From Methylotenera_A sp046598525 (GTDB taxonomy: Bacteria; Pseudomonadota; Gammaproteobacteria; Burkholderiales; Methylophilaceae): a DNA stretch of 64,000 bases. Position 1 is the first letter of the stretch. Every line of letters starts with the position of its first letter. Location: positions 124,001 through 188,000 of the forward strand of contig JBKJIJ010000004.1 in assembly GCA_046598525.1 (NCBI GenBank), in the 5' to 3' direction. The position numbers were made by a program, and so were the translations under genes. Positions 9,563 through 18,537 of this stretch are shown one piece after another. The notes under the pieces are model-generated. The model was not told the origin of the DNA and did not search any database. It worked only from the letters and a program-made list of their open reading frames with translations.

Positions 9563-10171
9563 TTAAAGCGACATGCGTTTTAATGTGTCATCTTTATCAA
9601 TAAATTTATGTTTTAGTGCGCCAATAATATGCACCGCAACAACGACCAGAATCACAATCCCAATTGCTTCGTGAATTTCTAAATAAAATTCGCGCATATC
9701 GTTATTATCTAAGCCTTTAATAAACGGAATACCAAACCATTTAATGCCATATTTGCTATAGGCGCTCATGATGACGCCGCTCACTGGTAATGCAATCATC
9801 AATAAATACAATAAATGATGGGCGCCAGTGGCTAGTTTTCTCTCCCACGATTTATACGAGCTGAGTATGGCTGGTGGTTTGTGCGTAAAACGCCATAAAA
9901 CGCGAATGGCAATTAGGGCCAGAATGGTAACGCCAAGCGATTTATGCAGGTTGTAATAAAAGGTTCTGGGCGATGCTTCCTCAGCCAATTGCCAGGTGTA
10001 AATGCCCCAATTAAATAGGTCATACGCCATTTGTTTAGGCGCTTCTTTTGGTAATTCGCTCATCCACCAACCTAATGCAAACATGCTGAAAATAGCGATG
10101 GCGATTAACCAATGCAGTACTACAGCGGTTTTGGTGTAGCGATTAGTGCCAAAAATATTGGAATGACTCAT
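9563..10171 (-). CDS. Cytochrome b561 family membrane protein
   Basis: Predicted di-heme b-type cytochrome of the inner membrane, moving electrons to or from quinone. The 202 residues form four hydrophobic spans, and likely heme histidines lie in VVLHWLIAI, the NLHKSLG span, the AHHLLYL span and the LEIHEAIG/AVHIIGALKHK span. Electron partners cannot be read from sequence. It stands alone, divergent from the zinc-hydrolase gene across 143 bp. A second paralogue is at 38.1 kb. Confidence 0.85.
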   Translation of the reverse strand: MSHSNIFGTNRYTKTAVVLHWLIAIAIFSMFALGWWMSELPKEAPKQMAYDLFNWGIYTWQLAEEASPRTFYYNLHKSLGVTILALIAIRVLWRFTHKPPAILSSYKSWERKLATGAHHLLYLLMIALPVSGVIMSAYSKYGIKWFGIPFIKGLDNNDMREFYLEIHEAIGIVILVVVAVHIIGALKHKFIDKDDTLKRMSL

Positions 10172-10314
10172 TCATAACCTTTCATGTAAATTTAAGCGGT
10201 TAAATGGTGATTGCGAATGTAACGCTAGTCACCATTGTTAACACCACATTTCGTTTAATATTAGCGTATTCTAAGCGATTAAGCTGGTTTAAACACTATT
10301 TAGGATTGTAAATA

Positions 10315-11253
10315 ATGCGGCAATTTTCTTTACTATTAGTAAGTTTGGTCTTGATAAGTTGCGCACAAGCGCAAGATAAAGCGGCCATTGCAAGTAATAA
10401 CACGTTTGCCATTGAAAATGTAGGCAACGATATTTACGTGCATCATGGCAAACATTTAGATATAGATGATGGCTATCAAGGTGATATTTGTAATATCAGC
10501 TTTGTAGTGGGTAGCCTTGGTGTGGCTGTAATTGATACGGGTGGTAGTTTAAAGGTGGGCAATCAGCTGCGCGATGCGATTAAAAAAGTGACGCCATTGC
10601 CTATTTTGTATGTGATTAATACGCATGTGCACCCTGACCACATATTTGGTAATGCCGCTTTTAAGCAAGATAAACCCGCGTTTGTGGGCCATGCCAAATT
10701 GGGTGATGCCATGCAATTGCGCCAAGAAGCGTATGAAAAATTGAATATAAGATACTTAGGGGCAGATGCTAAAGGTAGCGAAATTGTAATACCAACGGTT
10801 TTGGTAAAAGAGCCGATGGATTTGGATTTAGGCGATAGAAGCCTAAAAGTAACGCCCTACCCTAATGCGCATACCAATACCGATATTTCGGTAATAGATA
10901 GCAAAACCCGCACCTTATTTACTGGTGATTTGCTATTTATTGAGCGCACACCGGTGATTGAGGGCGATATAAAAGGCTTGATTGCGGCGATTGAAACGCT
11001 GAAAACGTATCCTGTAAAGCAAGTGGTGCCTGGTCACGGTCCTGTTACCCAAGACTGGATTGGTGCTTTAAATAATGAGCAACGTTATTTAAATGCGGTA
11101 TTAACCGATATCCGTGCCACCATTAAAAGTGGCGGCGATATGGGAAAAGCCATGGATACCGCGGCGGCTAGTGAAAAAGATAAGTGGCTGTTATTTGATA
11201 TTGCCAATAGGCGCAACGTGAATACGCTTTACCCTGCGCTTGAATGGGAATAA
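10315..11253 (+). CDS. Metallo-beta-lactamase-fold hydrolase, quinoprotein-relay/SoxH type
   Basis: Exported MBL-fold protein of 312 residues. The N-terminus is a signal sequence; LISC at residues 13-16 could be a lipobox, or cleavage could follow the AQA just after. The zinc motif is complete: THVHPDH, then NAHTNTD, TGDLLF and VPGHGPV. The arrangement resembles the SoxH-like family named quinoprotein relay system zinc metallohydrolase, which accompanies PQQ alcohol dehydrogenases; that match is from memory. Substrate unknown. No quinoprotein, soxYZ or pqq gene is visible nearby, so the link to methanol oxidation is inferred. Confidence 0.8.
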   Translation: MRQFSLLLVSLVLISCAQAQDKAAIASNNTFAIENVGNDIYVHHGKHLDIDDGYQGDICNISFVVGSLGVAVIDTGGSLKVGNQLRDAIKKVTPLPILYVINTHVHPDHIFGNAAFKQDKPAFVGHAKLGDAMQLRQEAYEKLNIRYLGADAKGSEIVIPTVLVKEPMDLDLGDRSLKVTPYPNAHTNTDISVIDSKTRTLFTGDLLFIERTPVIEGDIKGLIAAIETLKTYPVKQVVPGHGPVTQDWIGALNNEQRYLNAVLTDIRATIKSGGDMGKAMDTAAASEKDKWLLFDIANRRNVNTLYPALEWE

Positions 11254-11256
11254 AAA

Positions 11257-11285
11257 AGCGGCGCAAAATATTTATTTTGGCCGCT
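11257..11285 (-). terminator. Terminator for doxX-like gene
   Basis: AGCGGC (11257-11262) and GCCGCT (11280-11285) form the stem base, with CAAAATA/TATTTTG pairing inside. Read leftward, the stem is followed by TTTTTT, so it serves the leftward gene ending at 11306. It also lies just after the stop of the rightward hydrolase gene. Confidence 0.75.
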
Positions 11286-11305
11286 GTAATTGTAGGTAAA
11301 TTGAG

Positions 11306-11686
11306 TTAGTTTTTTAAATTAGTTTTTAAATTATCAACACTAAAAGCGGTGATTGGATTCAAATAAAGCATCAACAAACCGCCTGCAATGGCCAAATATT
11401 GCAGCACAGGTAAATGTAATAATACGGAGATAATGACGGCATAAACGGCCATAAACAGTGCAAAGAATTTGGTTTTAAAGCCCACTAATAAGGCCAAGCC
11501 GCCGACCAATTGAATTAAGATAATTAGCGGGGCAAAAATGCCGGGTAAACCTAAGCTAGCCAAGCCGGCCCGATATTGTTCGTAACCATCTGGATTGCTA
11601 AAAAATCCAACAATTAAAGCAGCCACTTGAATTAAAAAAACTTGTGCGAGTAAAATGCGGGCAAGAGTCGGTAAATAGCGTTGCAT
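11306..11686 (-). CDS. DoxX family membrane protein
   Basis: A 126-residue protein with four hydrophobic helices and the DoxX layout: N-terminal LARILLAQVFL helix, a short periplasmic loop with a GLPG turn, then LIQLVGGLALLVG. Family members are small inner-membrane proteins, some linked to quinone or thiol redox chemistry; the role here is unknown. Convergent with the zinc hydrolase gene, single gene with its own terminator. Confidence 0.8.
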   Translation of the reverse strand: MQRYLPTLARILLAQVFLIQVAALIVGFFSNPDGYEQYRAGLASLGLPGIFAPLIILIQLVGGLALLVGFKTKFFALFMAVYAVIISVLLHLPVLQYLAIAGGLLMLYLNPITAFSVDNLKTNLKN

Positions 11687-11794
11687 GGGTAACCTTTAAC
11701 AAATTAGAGGGTAAAAAATTAAACTGAATCATGCACTGAACAGGCCTAACAAGCAAGCTGTCGCTTATGACTAAGTTAATTTTAGGGATAAAAA

Positions 11795-12247
11795 TTGCCG
11801 TCAGAATTAGAAAATATAGCTACTCAACACGTAACCATTGAACAAGTTTCTTGGCAGCAAGCCGAAGCGCATCTGCGGCAAGTGCGCACCGTTGTGTTTA
11901 TTGAAGAGCAATTTGTCACGCCAGAATTTGAGTGGGATGACATTGATAGCACCGCGCTGCATTTGCTGGCGCTGCATGACAACCAAGCGATTGGCTGTTT
12001 ACGCATTATTCAGCATGAAAAAATTGGCCGCATGGCGGTGCTAAAGCCTTGGCGCGGCAAAGGCGTGGGCAATATGTTGTTAAAACAGGCAATTGAACTA
12101 TGCCGTCAGCATGGCAGCAAGCAAATTGTATTATCCGCGCAAACACATGCCATCCATTTTTATCAGCAAGCGGGTTTTAAAATGACCAGTGGCGAATACA
12201 CCGATGTGCAAATTCCGCATGTGGATATGTGTTTGAAGTTAGATTAA
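11795..12247 (+). CDS. GNAT acetyltransferase, ElaA-like
   Basis: A 150-residue GNAT-fold protein expected to transfer an acetyl group from acetyl-CoA. The acetyl-CoA loop is visible as RGKGVGNMLL (Q/RxxGxG/A type), preceded by the strand GRMAVLKPW and followed by HFYQQAGF near the C-terminus. The substrate is unknown. The start is a TTG at 11795, supported by a TAGGGA ribosome site 6 bases upstream; no in-frame ATG lies near. Confidence 0.8.
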   Translation: MPSELENIATQHVTIEQVSWQQAEAHLRQVRTVVFIEEQFVTPEFEWDDIDSTALHLLALHDNQAIGCLRIIQHEKIGRMAVLKPWRGKGVGNMLLKQAIELCRQHGSKQIVLSAQTHAIHFYQQAGFKMTSGEYTDVQIPHVDMCLKLD

Positions 12248-12382
12248 ACGCGCGCTACAAAATAAGACGATGCAAGATTATTTGTGAGCAATGCCCAGCA
12301 TTTGTTAAAATAGACGATTAAATCTTTATCGTTAAAACACTTATTATTAAACCCAAGTAATTAAACTCAAGAGAGAATTGTT

Positions 12383-12934
12383 ATGTCAAAAATTATTTTT
12401 AAAGCAGGCGAAGCCACCATTTACACAGAAGGCAAAGACGTTACGGCGGCCATGCCAGAAATTTTAATCGGCGCAGTAGATGGCCCAGTTGGCCAAGCAT
12501 TTGCCAACTTAATGGCGCAAAGCAAAGGCCACACAGCCATGTTTGCGGTGCGCGATATCAACCAATTAGTGCGCCCAGTGTGCATGACAGTGCCAAAAGT
12601 AACCTTAAAAGGCAGCACGGATGTGAGCCTATTTGGTGGCGTAGTTCAAGCCGCTACGGCCGATGCGATTTTAGATTGCGTAATTGAAGGCATTATTCCT
12701 AAAGATCAAGTAAATGAATTATGCATTATCAGCTTGGTTTGGATTGACCCAGGTTGTATCGCGCTAGAAAAAGAAGGCACTTTAGACAAAGCCGATATGT
12801 ATAAAAATAACTACGATGCGACTAAATTGGCGATTAAACGTGCATTAAACGATGAGCCAAGCATTGATGAATTGATTGCAAACCGTCATAAAATCAAGCA
12901 TTGCATGTGGGAAGATAGCTGGGATCAAAAGTAG
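12383..12934 (+). CDS. Formaldehyde-activating enzyme paralogue (Fae-like)
   Basis: True Fae speeds formaldehyde condensation with tetrahydromethanopterin in methylotrophs. This 183-residue protein keeps the family frame: an N-terminal ILIGAVDGPVGQAF stretch, a central EGIIPKDQ segment and the NYDATKLAI motif near the C-terminus. It differs from canonical Fae where the catalytic His is expected: the AHIDLIIG-type segment here reads AMPEILIG, with Met for His17. It is therefore probably a Fae2/Fae3-type paralogue with a changed activity. A GAGAG ribosome site precedes the ATG. It stands alone, and no pterin-pathway genes are close. Confidence 0.85.
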   Translation: MSKIIFKAGEATIYTEGKDVTAAMPEILIGAVDGPVGQAFANLMAQSKGHTAMFAVRDINQLVRPVCMTVPKVTLKGSTDVSLFGGVVQAATADAILDCVIEGIIPKDQVNELCIISLVWIDPGCIALEKEGTLDKADMYKNNYDATKLAIKRALNDEPSIDELIANRHKIKHCMWEDSWDQK

Positions 12935-12958
12935 GCATCAAAAGTAATCAAGTTTTAA

Positions 12959-12997
12959 TTTTGAGATTTGCAAAAAACGATAGCGCAAATCTCAAAA
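12959..12997 (+). terminator. Hairpin after the Fae-like gene
   Basis: A perfect 13-bp stem, TTTTGAGATTTGC (12959-12971) with its inverted copy at 12985-12997, has a 13-base loop. No T run follows, so it may be a weak terminator or an mRNA-stabilising hairpin. Confidence 0.55.
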
Positions 12998-13047
12998 TAG
13001 GTATTAAATTTATACTAGTGTAAAAAACGAGATTCGGAGGCATTATT

Positions 13048-13278
13048 ATGGCTGAGCGTAACGTATGCAAGGAAGCTTTTGAGCGACTTTGTGCTGATGT
13101 CAATATTGACGCAAAATCGGCGATCGACCCTGCTGATTATTGGCTGTTTGAATTGGGATTTAGATCGGCGATTGAGGAGCTGTTATCAATAGCTGATGCG
13201 GGTTTGCAAGCGCGGCAATTTGTTTCACCGCGCTTTCAAATGCTGGCAGATAGAATCTTAGAATCGCGTCCTCATTAG
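13048..13278 (+). CDS. Small hypothetical soluble protein
   Basis: The frame encodes 76 residues I do not recognise. It has two cysteines near the N-terminus, a helical and acidic middle, and no signal peptide or membrane segment. It is believed real because of the strong CGGAGG ribosome site 8 bases before the ATG and a textbook terminator just after the stop, which make it a compact single-gene unit. Its composition resembles the neighbours. No function is proposed. Confidence 0.7.
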   Translation: MAERNVCKEAFERLCADVNIDAKSAIDPADYWLFELGFRSAIEELLSIADAGLQARQFVSPRFQMLADRILESRPH

Positions 13279-13292
13279 TAGATGCCAGTAAC

Positions 13293-13319
13293 AAAAAAGC
13301 CGATTTATTCGGCTTTTTT
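13293..13319. terminator. Bidirectional terminator
   Basis: AAAAAAGCCGA pairs with TCGGCTTTTTT across a TTTAT loop, with T runs in both directions. It ends the small hypothetical gene (+) and can end the convergent DUF748 gene (-). Confidence 0.9.
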
Positions 13320-13365
13320 GTTTTCTCTTCATTATGCACAAAGATGCTATTTAATCTCAGCGCAA

Positions 13366-16300
13366 TTAAGGTGACGCCACTGGCTCGGCCACAGGCTTCG
13401 GTTCTGGCTGTTTAGGCGCAGCTTTCACATCAATCTTTAGCTTGGTTGCAATCAGTTTTGTTTTGCCATCACCCTTCACGGCCACGGCTTTATCAACACG
13501 CACACGCTCAGCAGCAAGGCCAGCATCTGCAAGCGCTGTTTGAATAGCTTTACCGCGGCTAGTAGCCAAGGCCAGCAAATCTGCGTCTTTGATTTCAAAG
13601 CTAGTAATCAGTTTTTCTAAAGCCGCTTCATAATGGCCTGCGGGTGGTTTTTCAAGCTTAGCCGCCAGCTTTTTAAGTAGTCTTTTTTTGGTCAGGGTGT
13701 CATGCAAAGCATCCACCGCTTTTTGCACTTTTGGGTTGCTTAAATCAACAGGCCCAGGCGCTTGCTGTGGGGTTAATTCCAAACCCATTTCGGCTGATAC
13801 TTGGCGCCGAATGGCGGTTTCTTGCAAGGCTCGCGTATCTAATTCAGTATCATGGCTTGGCACAACACCTAGCGCTAAGCCTTGGCGTTTGTTAAGCGCT
13901 TGGCTAATCGTTGCGATTTTTTCCAGCTCGGGTGGTGCCATATTTGCGCTACCCGATTCAAACATAATCGCTTCTAATTTATCGCCATCGCCGCCAAATA
14001 GCTTGCCTAGCGCGCGAAACGGGGCGGTTACAATTTTACCAAGTACATTACGGATAGCCTTCCAAACAATGCCGCCGTAGCTAAATTGGGGGTCATCCAA
14101 GCTACCCGTAATCGGCAAATCCAAGTCGATTAATCCATCGCTGTCTTCTAAAATGGCAATGGCTAAATCCAGTGGCAAATTGGCGGCATCGGCGCTATCC
14201 ACTTTTTCGCCCAGCTTTAATTTATTAATAATAAATTTGTTTTCACCCGCCAATTGGCGTTGTTTGATTTTGTATTCCAAATCTAACGATAACTTGCCTG
14301 ATTCAATGCGTCGGCCGGCAAACTTGCCGGAATAAGGCGTAAGCCGATTCATTTCCACATTGGTAAACGACACTTTTAAATCGGTAAATTGCGTGGCTTT
14401 AAACGGCTTAACACTACCGCGCACTTTGGCCGCGCCATACTCATCCACTTTGCCATCCAGCTCTACCTGTGCGGTGGCGTTGGGGTTGGTGGCAACGCCG
14501 TTAATCACGCCCGATAGCGCATGAATATTAGTACCAAATTGTGGCGTAAGTGACAAATCCGCAAATTCTACTTTGCCGTCATCAATACGCATGGTTTCAA
14601 TGCTAACGGGGAATGCTTCAGGTTCATTAATTTCTGCTGCCGCCGATATTGGCGCGGCTTCAATTATAAGGGCTGGTGCGGCTAATTTTGGCTTGGCTAA
14701 ATCGTTACTAGCCGCTGCTAATTCTGGCTTAACCAGTGTAGGCGCAACCACTACAGCAGGCGCGCTAGCTTCGGCTTGACTGCGCAAAATGCGCGCTATG
14801 TAGGTGCTTTTATCTGGATTAATAATAAATTTGCCAACCGGTTGGCGAATATTAAGTGACGCCATGTGCAAGCGATTGGGCGCCAGTGAGAAGGTAAGGT
14901 TATCGCTGGCCACTTGTTCCCATGCCAAAAACGGCGCGTTGCTGGCTTCTTCTACCAGCGCTAATTTATCTACGCTAAAGCCGCCGTTAAAATTAAGCGC
15001 CAATGCAGAGGCATCTTTTACCGTAAGTTTTCCATTAAGGTTGGCGTTGCCGTCATTTAGTTTTAGCAAGGCAAATTGGTTAATATAAGGCGCAAATGGC
15101 TTAAACGAAACACCTGCTAACTTTAGCTGTAAATCGGCGTTAAACGGCGCAGGCGCTAGCTTGCCTTGCGCTTCAAAACGGCCGCCTTGCACAATGTTAA
15201 AGCTGCTTTTTATTGGTATCGCACGCCTTAAATCCAGCGATGCATCGCGCGCTTCTAAGGCTAATTTTTGAATATCCACCACCACTGGGCCGCTGGGGCT
15301 TTGGTCTTCAATGTGCAATTGGCTATCGGCCAAGGCTAACTTTTTAAGCGCCAATTTCCACTCGGGTTGGCTGGTTTTATTATTGCTAGATTTTTGTCCT
15401 TTAGAAGACGTAGCCAAAATACGTTGCCAATTTAGCGGCGCGTTGGGCGCATGAATAAGCTCCGTTTTTAAACCAGATAACAACAGCGATTGCGCGCTGA
15501 CTTGCTGCGGTTTAAGCAAAATATCGCCTTGGCTAAGTTGTACGCTTTGGATAGTGGCGACTGGTTTATTAAACAAGCTGGATTTAAGCGCAATTTGGCT
15601 AAGTTTGCTATCCAAACCGCGAATTTGCCAATCGCCTGCAGGATTATTCACGGCAAAATTCACATTAATATCGGCTATGTTGAGCTGCAAAGGGTTGGTA
15701 AAACTGTGGTCTTGCGCGTTTAATTTCCATTTTTTAAGCGCAATATTGGCAATATCCACCGTAAATGCAGGCGTGGCGTTTTCGCTATCGCTTGCTTTGC
15801 TTGGCACTTTTTCAGCATTATTTATGGCCTGCTTATCGCTGCTAAACACGGCTTGCCAATTAAGTTGGCCAGCTTTATTAATGTTGGCTGTTATAGCGCC
15901 GTTAGCCAGCAACACTTGCTCGATATTGGCCTGTGCTTTTACTAAATCCAGCGCCATATTTTGCAGCGCAATTTCTGGAATCGATAACAAGCTTTTTTGC
16001 TGATGCGTAATATTAAGTGCTGATAGATTCACATTTAGCTGCTCAAACGCCAATTGCGCCTGTGTTTGCTGGTTAAAATGCAGCGCGGGTAACGTGGCAT
16101 GCAGATTGTTAAGCGTGATAGCGCTGGCTTGGTTGGGGCGCACACTTAGGGCATTCGCTGACACATCAAGATTTTGCAGCGCAATTTTTAAGTGTGCCTG
16201 ATTGCTAAAATCTAAGCGTGGGGCCGTTATTTTCAGCGATTCGGCACGCACTTCACCCACATTATCCACTGTGGCGTTAAGCTGATTTAAGGCCAAATTA

Positions 16301-17133
16301 ATGCCGTTAAGCACCAACTTTGGTTTGTCTTGCGGCAAACTAAAGTCATAGTCAAAGGCGGTTTGTATGTCACCCGCATTGGCTTTAAATGGCCACTGCG
16401 CGTCTTTTACAATACTTAGTAACTTGCTTAATGGCACGCCATCAATGGCCACGCGGCCTTTAGAGGCCACAGGGTTGACGCCCATGTCACCTTTCCACTT
16501 AAGCGTGCCGCCCTGCTCTGCAAATGTGGCGGCAATCAGGTAATCACCACGGTCTTTGGGCAAGGTAGAAAAGCCATCCAGCTCAAAATTAAGCGGGCTT
16601 AATTCGGCCTTAAACGGCGTGGTGCGATGATTATCCGCGTACTGCACGTTGCCTTGTTTTACCTGAATATGCGCAATCTCCACGCGCGGAATAGTGTCGC
16701 TAGGCGGCGAAGGGTCTTCGTTCAGCTTGTTTATTAGCGCTGTCCAATTGAGTGTGCCTTTGGATGAAATGGCGACCAAACCTTTCGGTTCGATTAGCGT
16801 AATTTCTTTAAATTTCCAAGCCAAATTAAAAATGCCGCTGGCTTCTAAATCCACCACCAATTGCTTTGCGCTGGCAAGCGGAGTGTGGTTTTTTTCGTTT
16901 AATTTAAAGTCGTCTACAGTAAGCTTTAGCCTAAACGGGTCAAACGTTACCTTGCCAACACTGGCCTCACTCGCCAGCTATTTATCGCCAATCCAAGGCA
17001 GCAAATTTTTGGCTAAGGGATTAACAGCAAAGTAGCTAAACAATACATAAAACAAAGCCAAACCAATGAAAATTTTGGCTGGCAAGGTAAGCAAAAATCG
17101 CTTAGCGGTACTGATTATTGTTTGATAGTTCAT
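13366..17133 (-). pseudogene. DUF748/AsmA-like envelope protein, broken by an in-frame amber codon
   Basis: The natural ATG at 17133 lies inside the end of mutY (32-bp overlap) and opens a frame with a membrane segment at residues 15-35 (KIFIGLALFYVLFSYF). A TAG at codon 52 (16978-16980) interrupts it. The same frame then continues for 1204 codons. Residues right after the stop (SVGKVTFDPFRLKL) are the conserved start of DUF748 proteins, and the C-terminal part has the family's DLPITGSLDDPQFSYG motif and OmpA-like tail. Family members are large inner-membrane-anchored, periplasmic, beta-rich proteins related to AsmA/YhdP lipid-transfer proteins. A restart at a TTG (16860) would lack the anchor. 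CAG-to-TAG mutation, assembly error and readthrough all remain possible. Confidence 0.8.
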
Positions 17134-18211
17134 TTTTTTGTAAGCTTAACAAAATGTTGCGCACAGGGGTAGGGATGGCGGCGGCAATGGCTTCTTGAAT
17201 CGGCAGCCAAATGTGTGCTCTGGTGTTTGGGTTAGTTTGGGCGACCATATGCCTACCGCCTATTGTTAACAAGGGTTGCGGCGTAATGGCTAATTTGTAA
17301 TGGCTAAACGCATGCTGTACAACGGCCAGCGGTTCTTGTGGCTCGGTACTCAACCCAAAACGATGTAGCGCGACTTCAGCACCAATTTCTTCCATGCCGA
17401 TTTCAGGCAAACTCCACAAGCCGCCCCAAATGCCGCTAGACGGGCGTTTTTCTAGCATGATTTCGTTTTGGTGAATCAGCACCAGCATAGTCACACTTTT
17501 TTCAGGAATGATTTTGCGCGGTTTTGGTGTGGGCAAACTTTTAACCAAGTTTTGCGCCAACGCCTCACAAGTGCTGCTCACAGGGCAAATGGTGCATTTT
17601 GGTTTGCTGCGCGTGCATAATGTGGCGCCTAAATCCATTAAACCTTGCGTGTAGCTAATGGCATTTTGGGTATTTTCTGCGCCTTGCGGGTTTTCGCGTT
17701 CGGCAATTAACCATAATTGTTGCGCTACTTTTGGCGCGCCTGTATAGCCCATAATATTAAAATGCCGCGCAAAAACGCGCTTAACATTGCCGTCTAAAAT
17801 TGGTTGCGGCAGGTTTAGTGCAAAAGTAGAAATAGCCGCCGCGGTAGAGCGACCAATGCCCGCAAGGCTTTGAATATCGTCAAAATTAACGGGAAAAGAG
17901 CCAGCAAAATCATCCACAATTGTTTGCGCCGCCGCATGCAAATTGCGCGCACGCGAGTAATAACCCAAGCCGCTCCAATACTGCAAAACCTCTTCTTGGC
18001 TTGCTGATGCTAACGCGGTGATGCTGGGAAATCGCTGCATAAATTTAGCGTAATAGCCAATCACCGCCGTTACTTGCGTTTGCTGCAGCATGATTTCTGA
18101 AACCCAAATCGCATATGGGTCAACCGGCTGATTTAATTTGGGCTGCCAAGGCAAATCGTGGCGGCCGTGTATTTTTTGCCAATCAATAATACGTTGCGAA
18201 AATGAAGTCAT
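17102..18211 (-). CDS. mutY: Adenine DNA glycosylase MutY
   Basis: Removes adenine paired with 8-oxoguanine. The 369 residues show the HhH-GPD core with the catalytic Glu in VSEIMLQQTQV, the hairpin LAGIGRSTAAAI, the Asp segment LDGNVKRV, the 4Fe-4S motif C-X6-C-X2-C-X5-C (starting CTRSKPKC), and a C-terminal NUDIX-like 8-oxoG recognition domain. The 3' end overlaps the start of the DUF748 gene by 32 bp, suggesting co-transcription. It diverges from a micro-lipoprotein gene. Confidence 0.95.
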   Translation of the reverse strand: MTSFSQRIIDWQKIHGRHDLPWQPKLNQPVDPYAIWVSEIMLQQTQVTAVIGYYAKFMQRFPSITALASASQEEVLQYWSGLGYYSRARNLHAAAQTIVDDFAGSFPVNFDDIQSLAGIGRSTAAAISTFALNLPQPILDGNVKRVFARHFNIMGYTGAPKVAQQLWLIAERENPQGAENTQNAISYTQGLMDLGATLCTRSKPKCTICPVSSTCEALAQNLVKSLPTPKPRKIIPEKSVTMLVLIHQNEIMLEKRPSSGIWGGLWSLPEIGMEEIGAEVALHRFGLSTEPQEPLAVVQHAFSHYKLAITPQPLLTIGGRHMVAQTNPNTRAHIWLPIQEAIAAAIPTPVRNILLSLQKNELSNNNQYR

Positions 18212-18324
18212 GTGTTTTTAGGATTGCTTTGCATATTTGGCTGTTTTCTTGCAACATTCTTTTCTTTTGCAATATACATAGTGCGCCATCTTAGTTGGTC
18301 GTTAAATTAAATAGGAAATGAAAA

Positions 18325-18495
18325 ATGAAACAAGCTTTACTCATGTTATTTTGTGCCAGCTTATTGGCCGCGTGCGTGGTTGTGCCACCTGGTCACGACC
18401 ATAACGGGCCTGGAAATAGCGAAAATGCGCCAGGGCACAACAAACATCGCAATGGCCCAGGCAATAGCGAAAACGCACCGGGACATAATAAATAG
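18325..18495 (+). CDS. Micro-lipoprotein with an exact two-copy peptide repeat
   Basis: A 56-residue protein. The N-terminus is a lipoprotein signal peptide with lipobox LAAC (Cys17 becomes the lipidated residue). The mature part holds two identical 14-residue units, NGPGNSENAPGHNK, at residues 27-40 and 43-56, period 16. Ten of the 14 codon pairs differ between the copies, every change synonymous. An AGGA site precedes the ATG at 18325; an ATG at 18318 is out of frame. I do not know the family. It is probably outer-membrane anchored, and the His/Asn-rich repeat could bind metal or peptidoglycan, but that is a guess. Confidence 0.75.
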   Translation: MKQALLMLFCASLLAACVVVPPGHDHNGPGNSENAPGHNKHRNGPGNSENAPGHNK

Positions 18496-18537
18496 ATAAA
18501 AATAGTTAAGTTTTAAAAATTCGCTTCAAACTTACTT

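Noticed and set aside
18238..18253. Sigma-54-like TGGCTG-N5-TTGCA before the micro-lipoprotein gene
   Set aside because: Spacing is right, but two mismatches in the -24 element and a long leader to the ATG; chance matches of this quality are expected.
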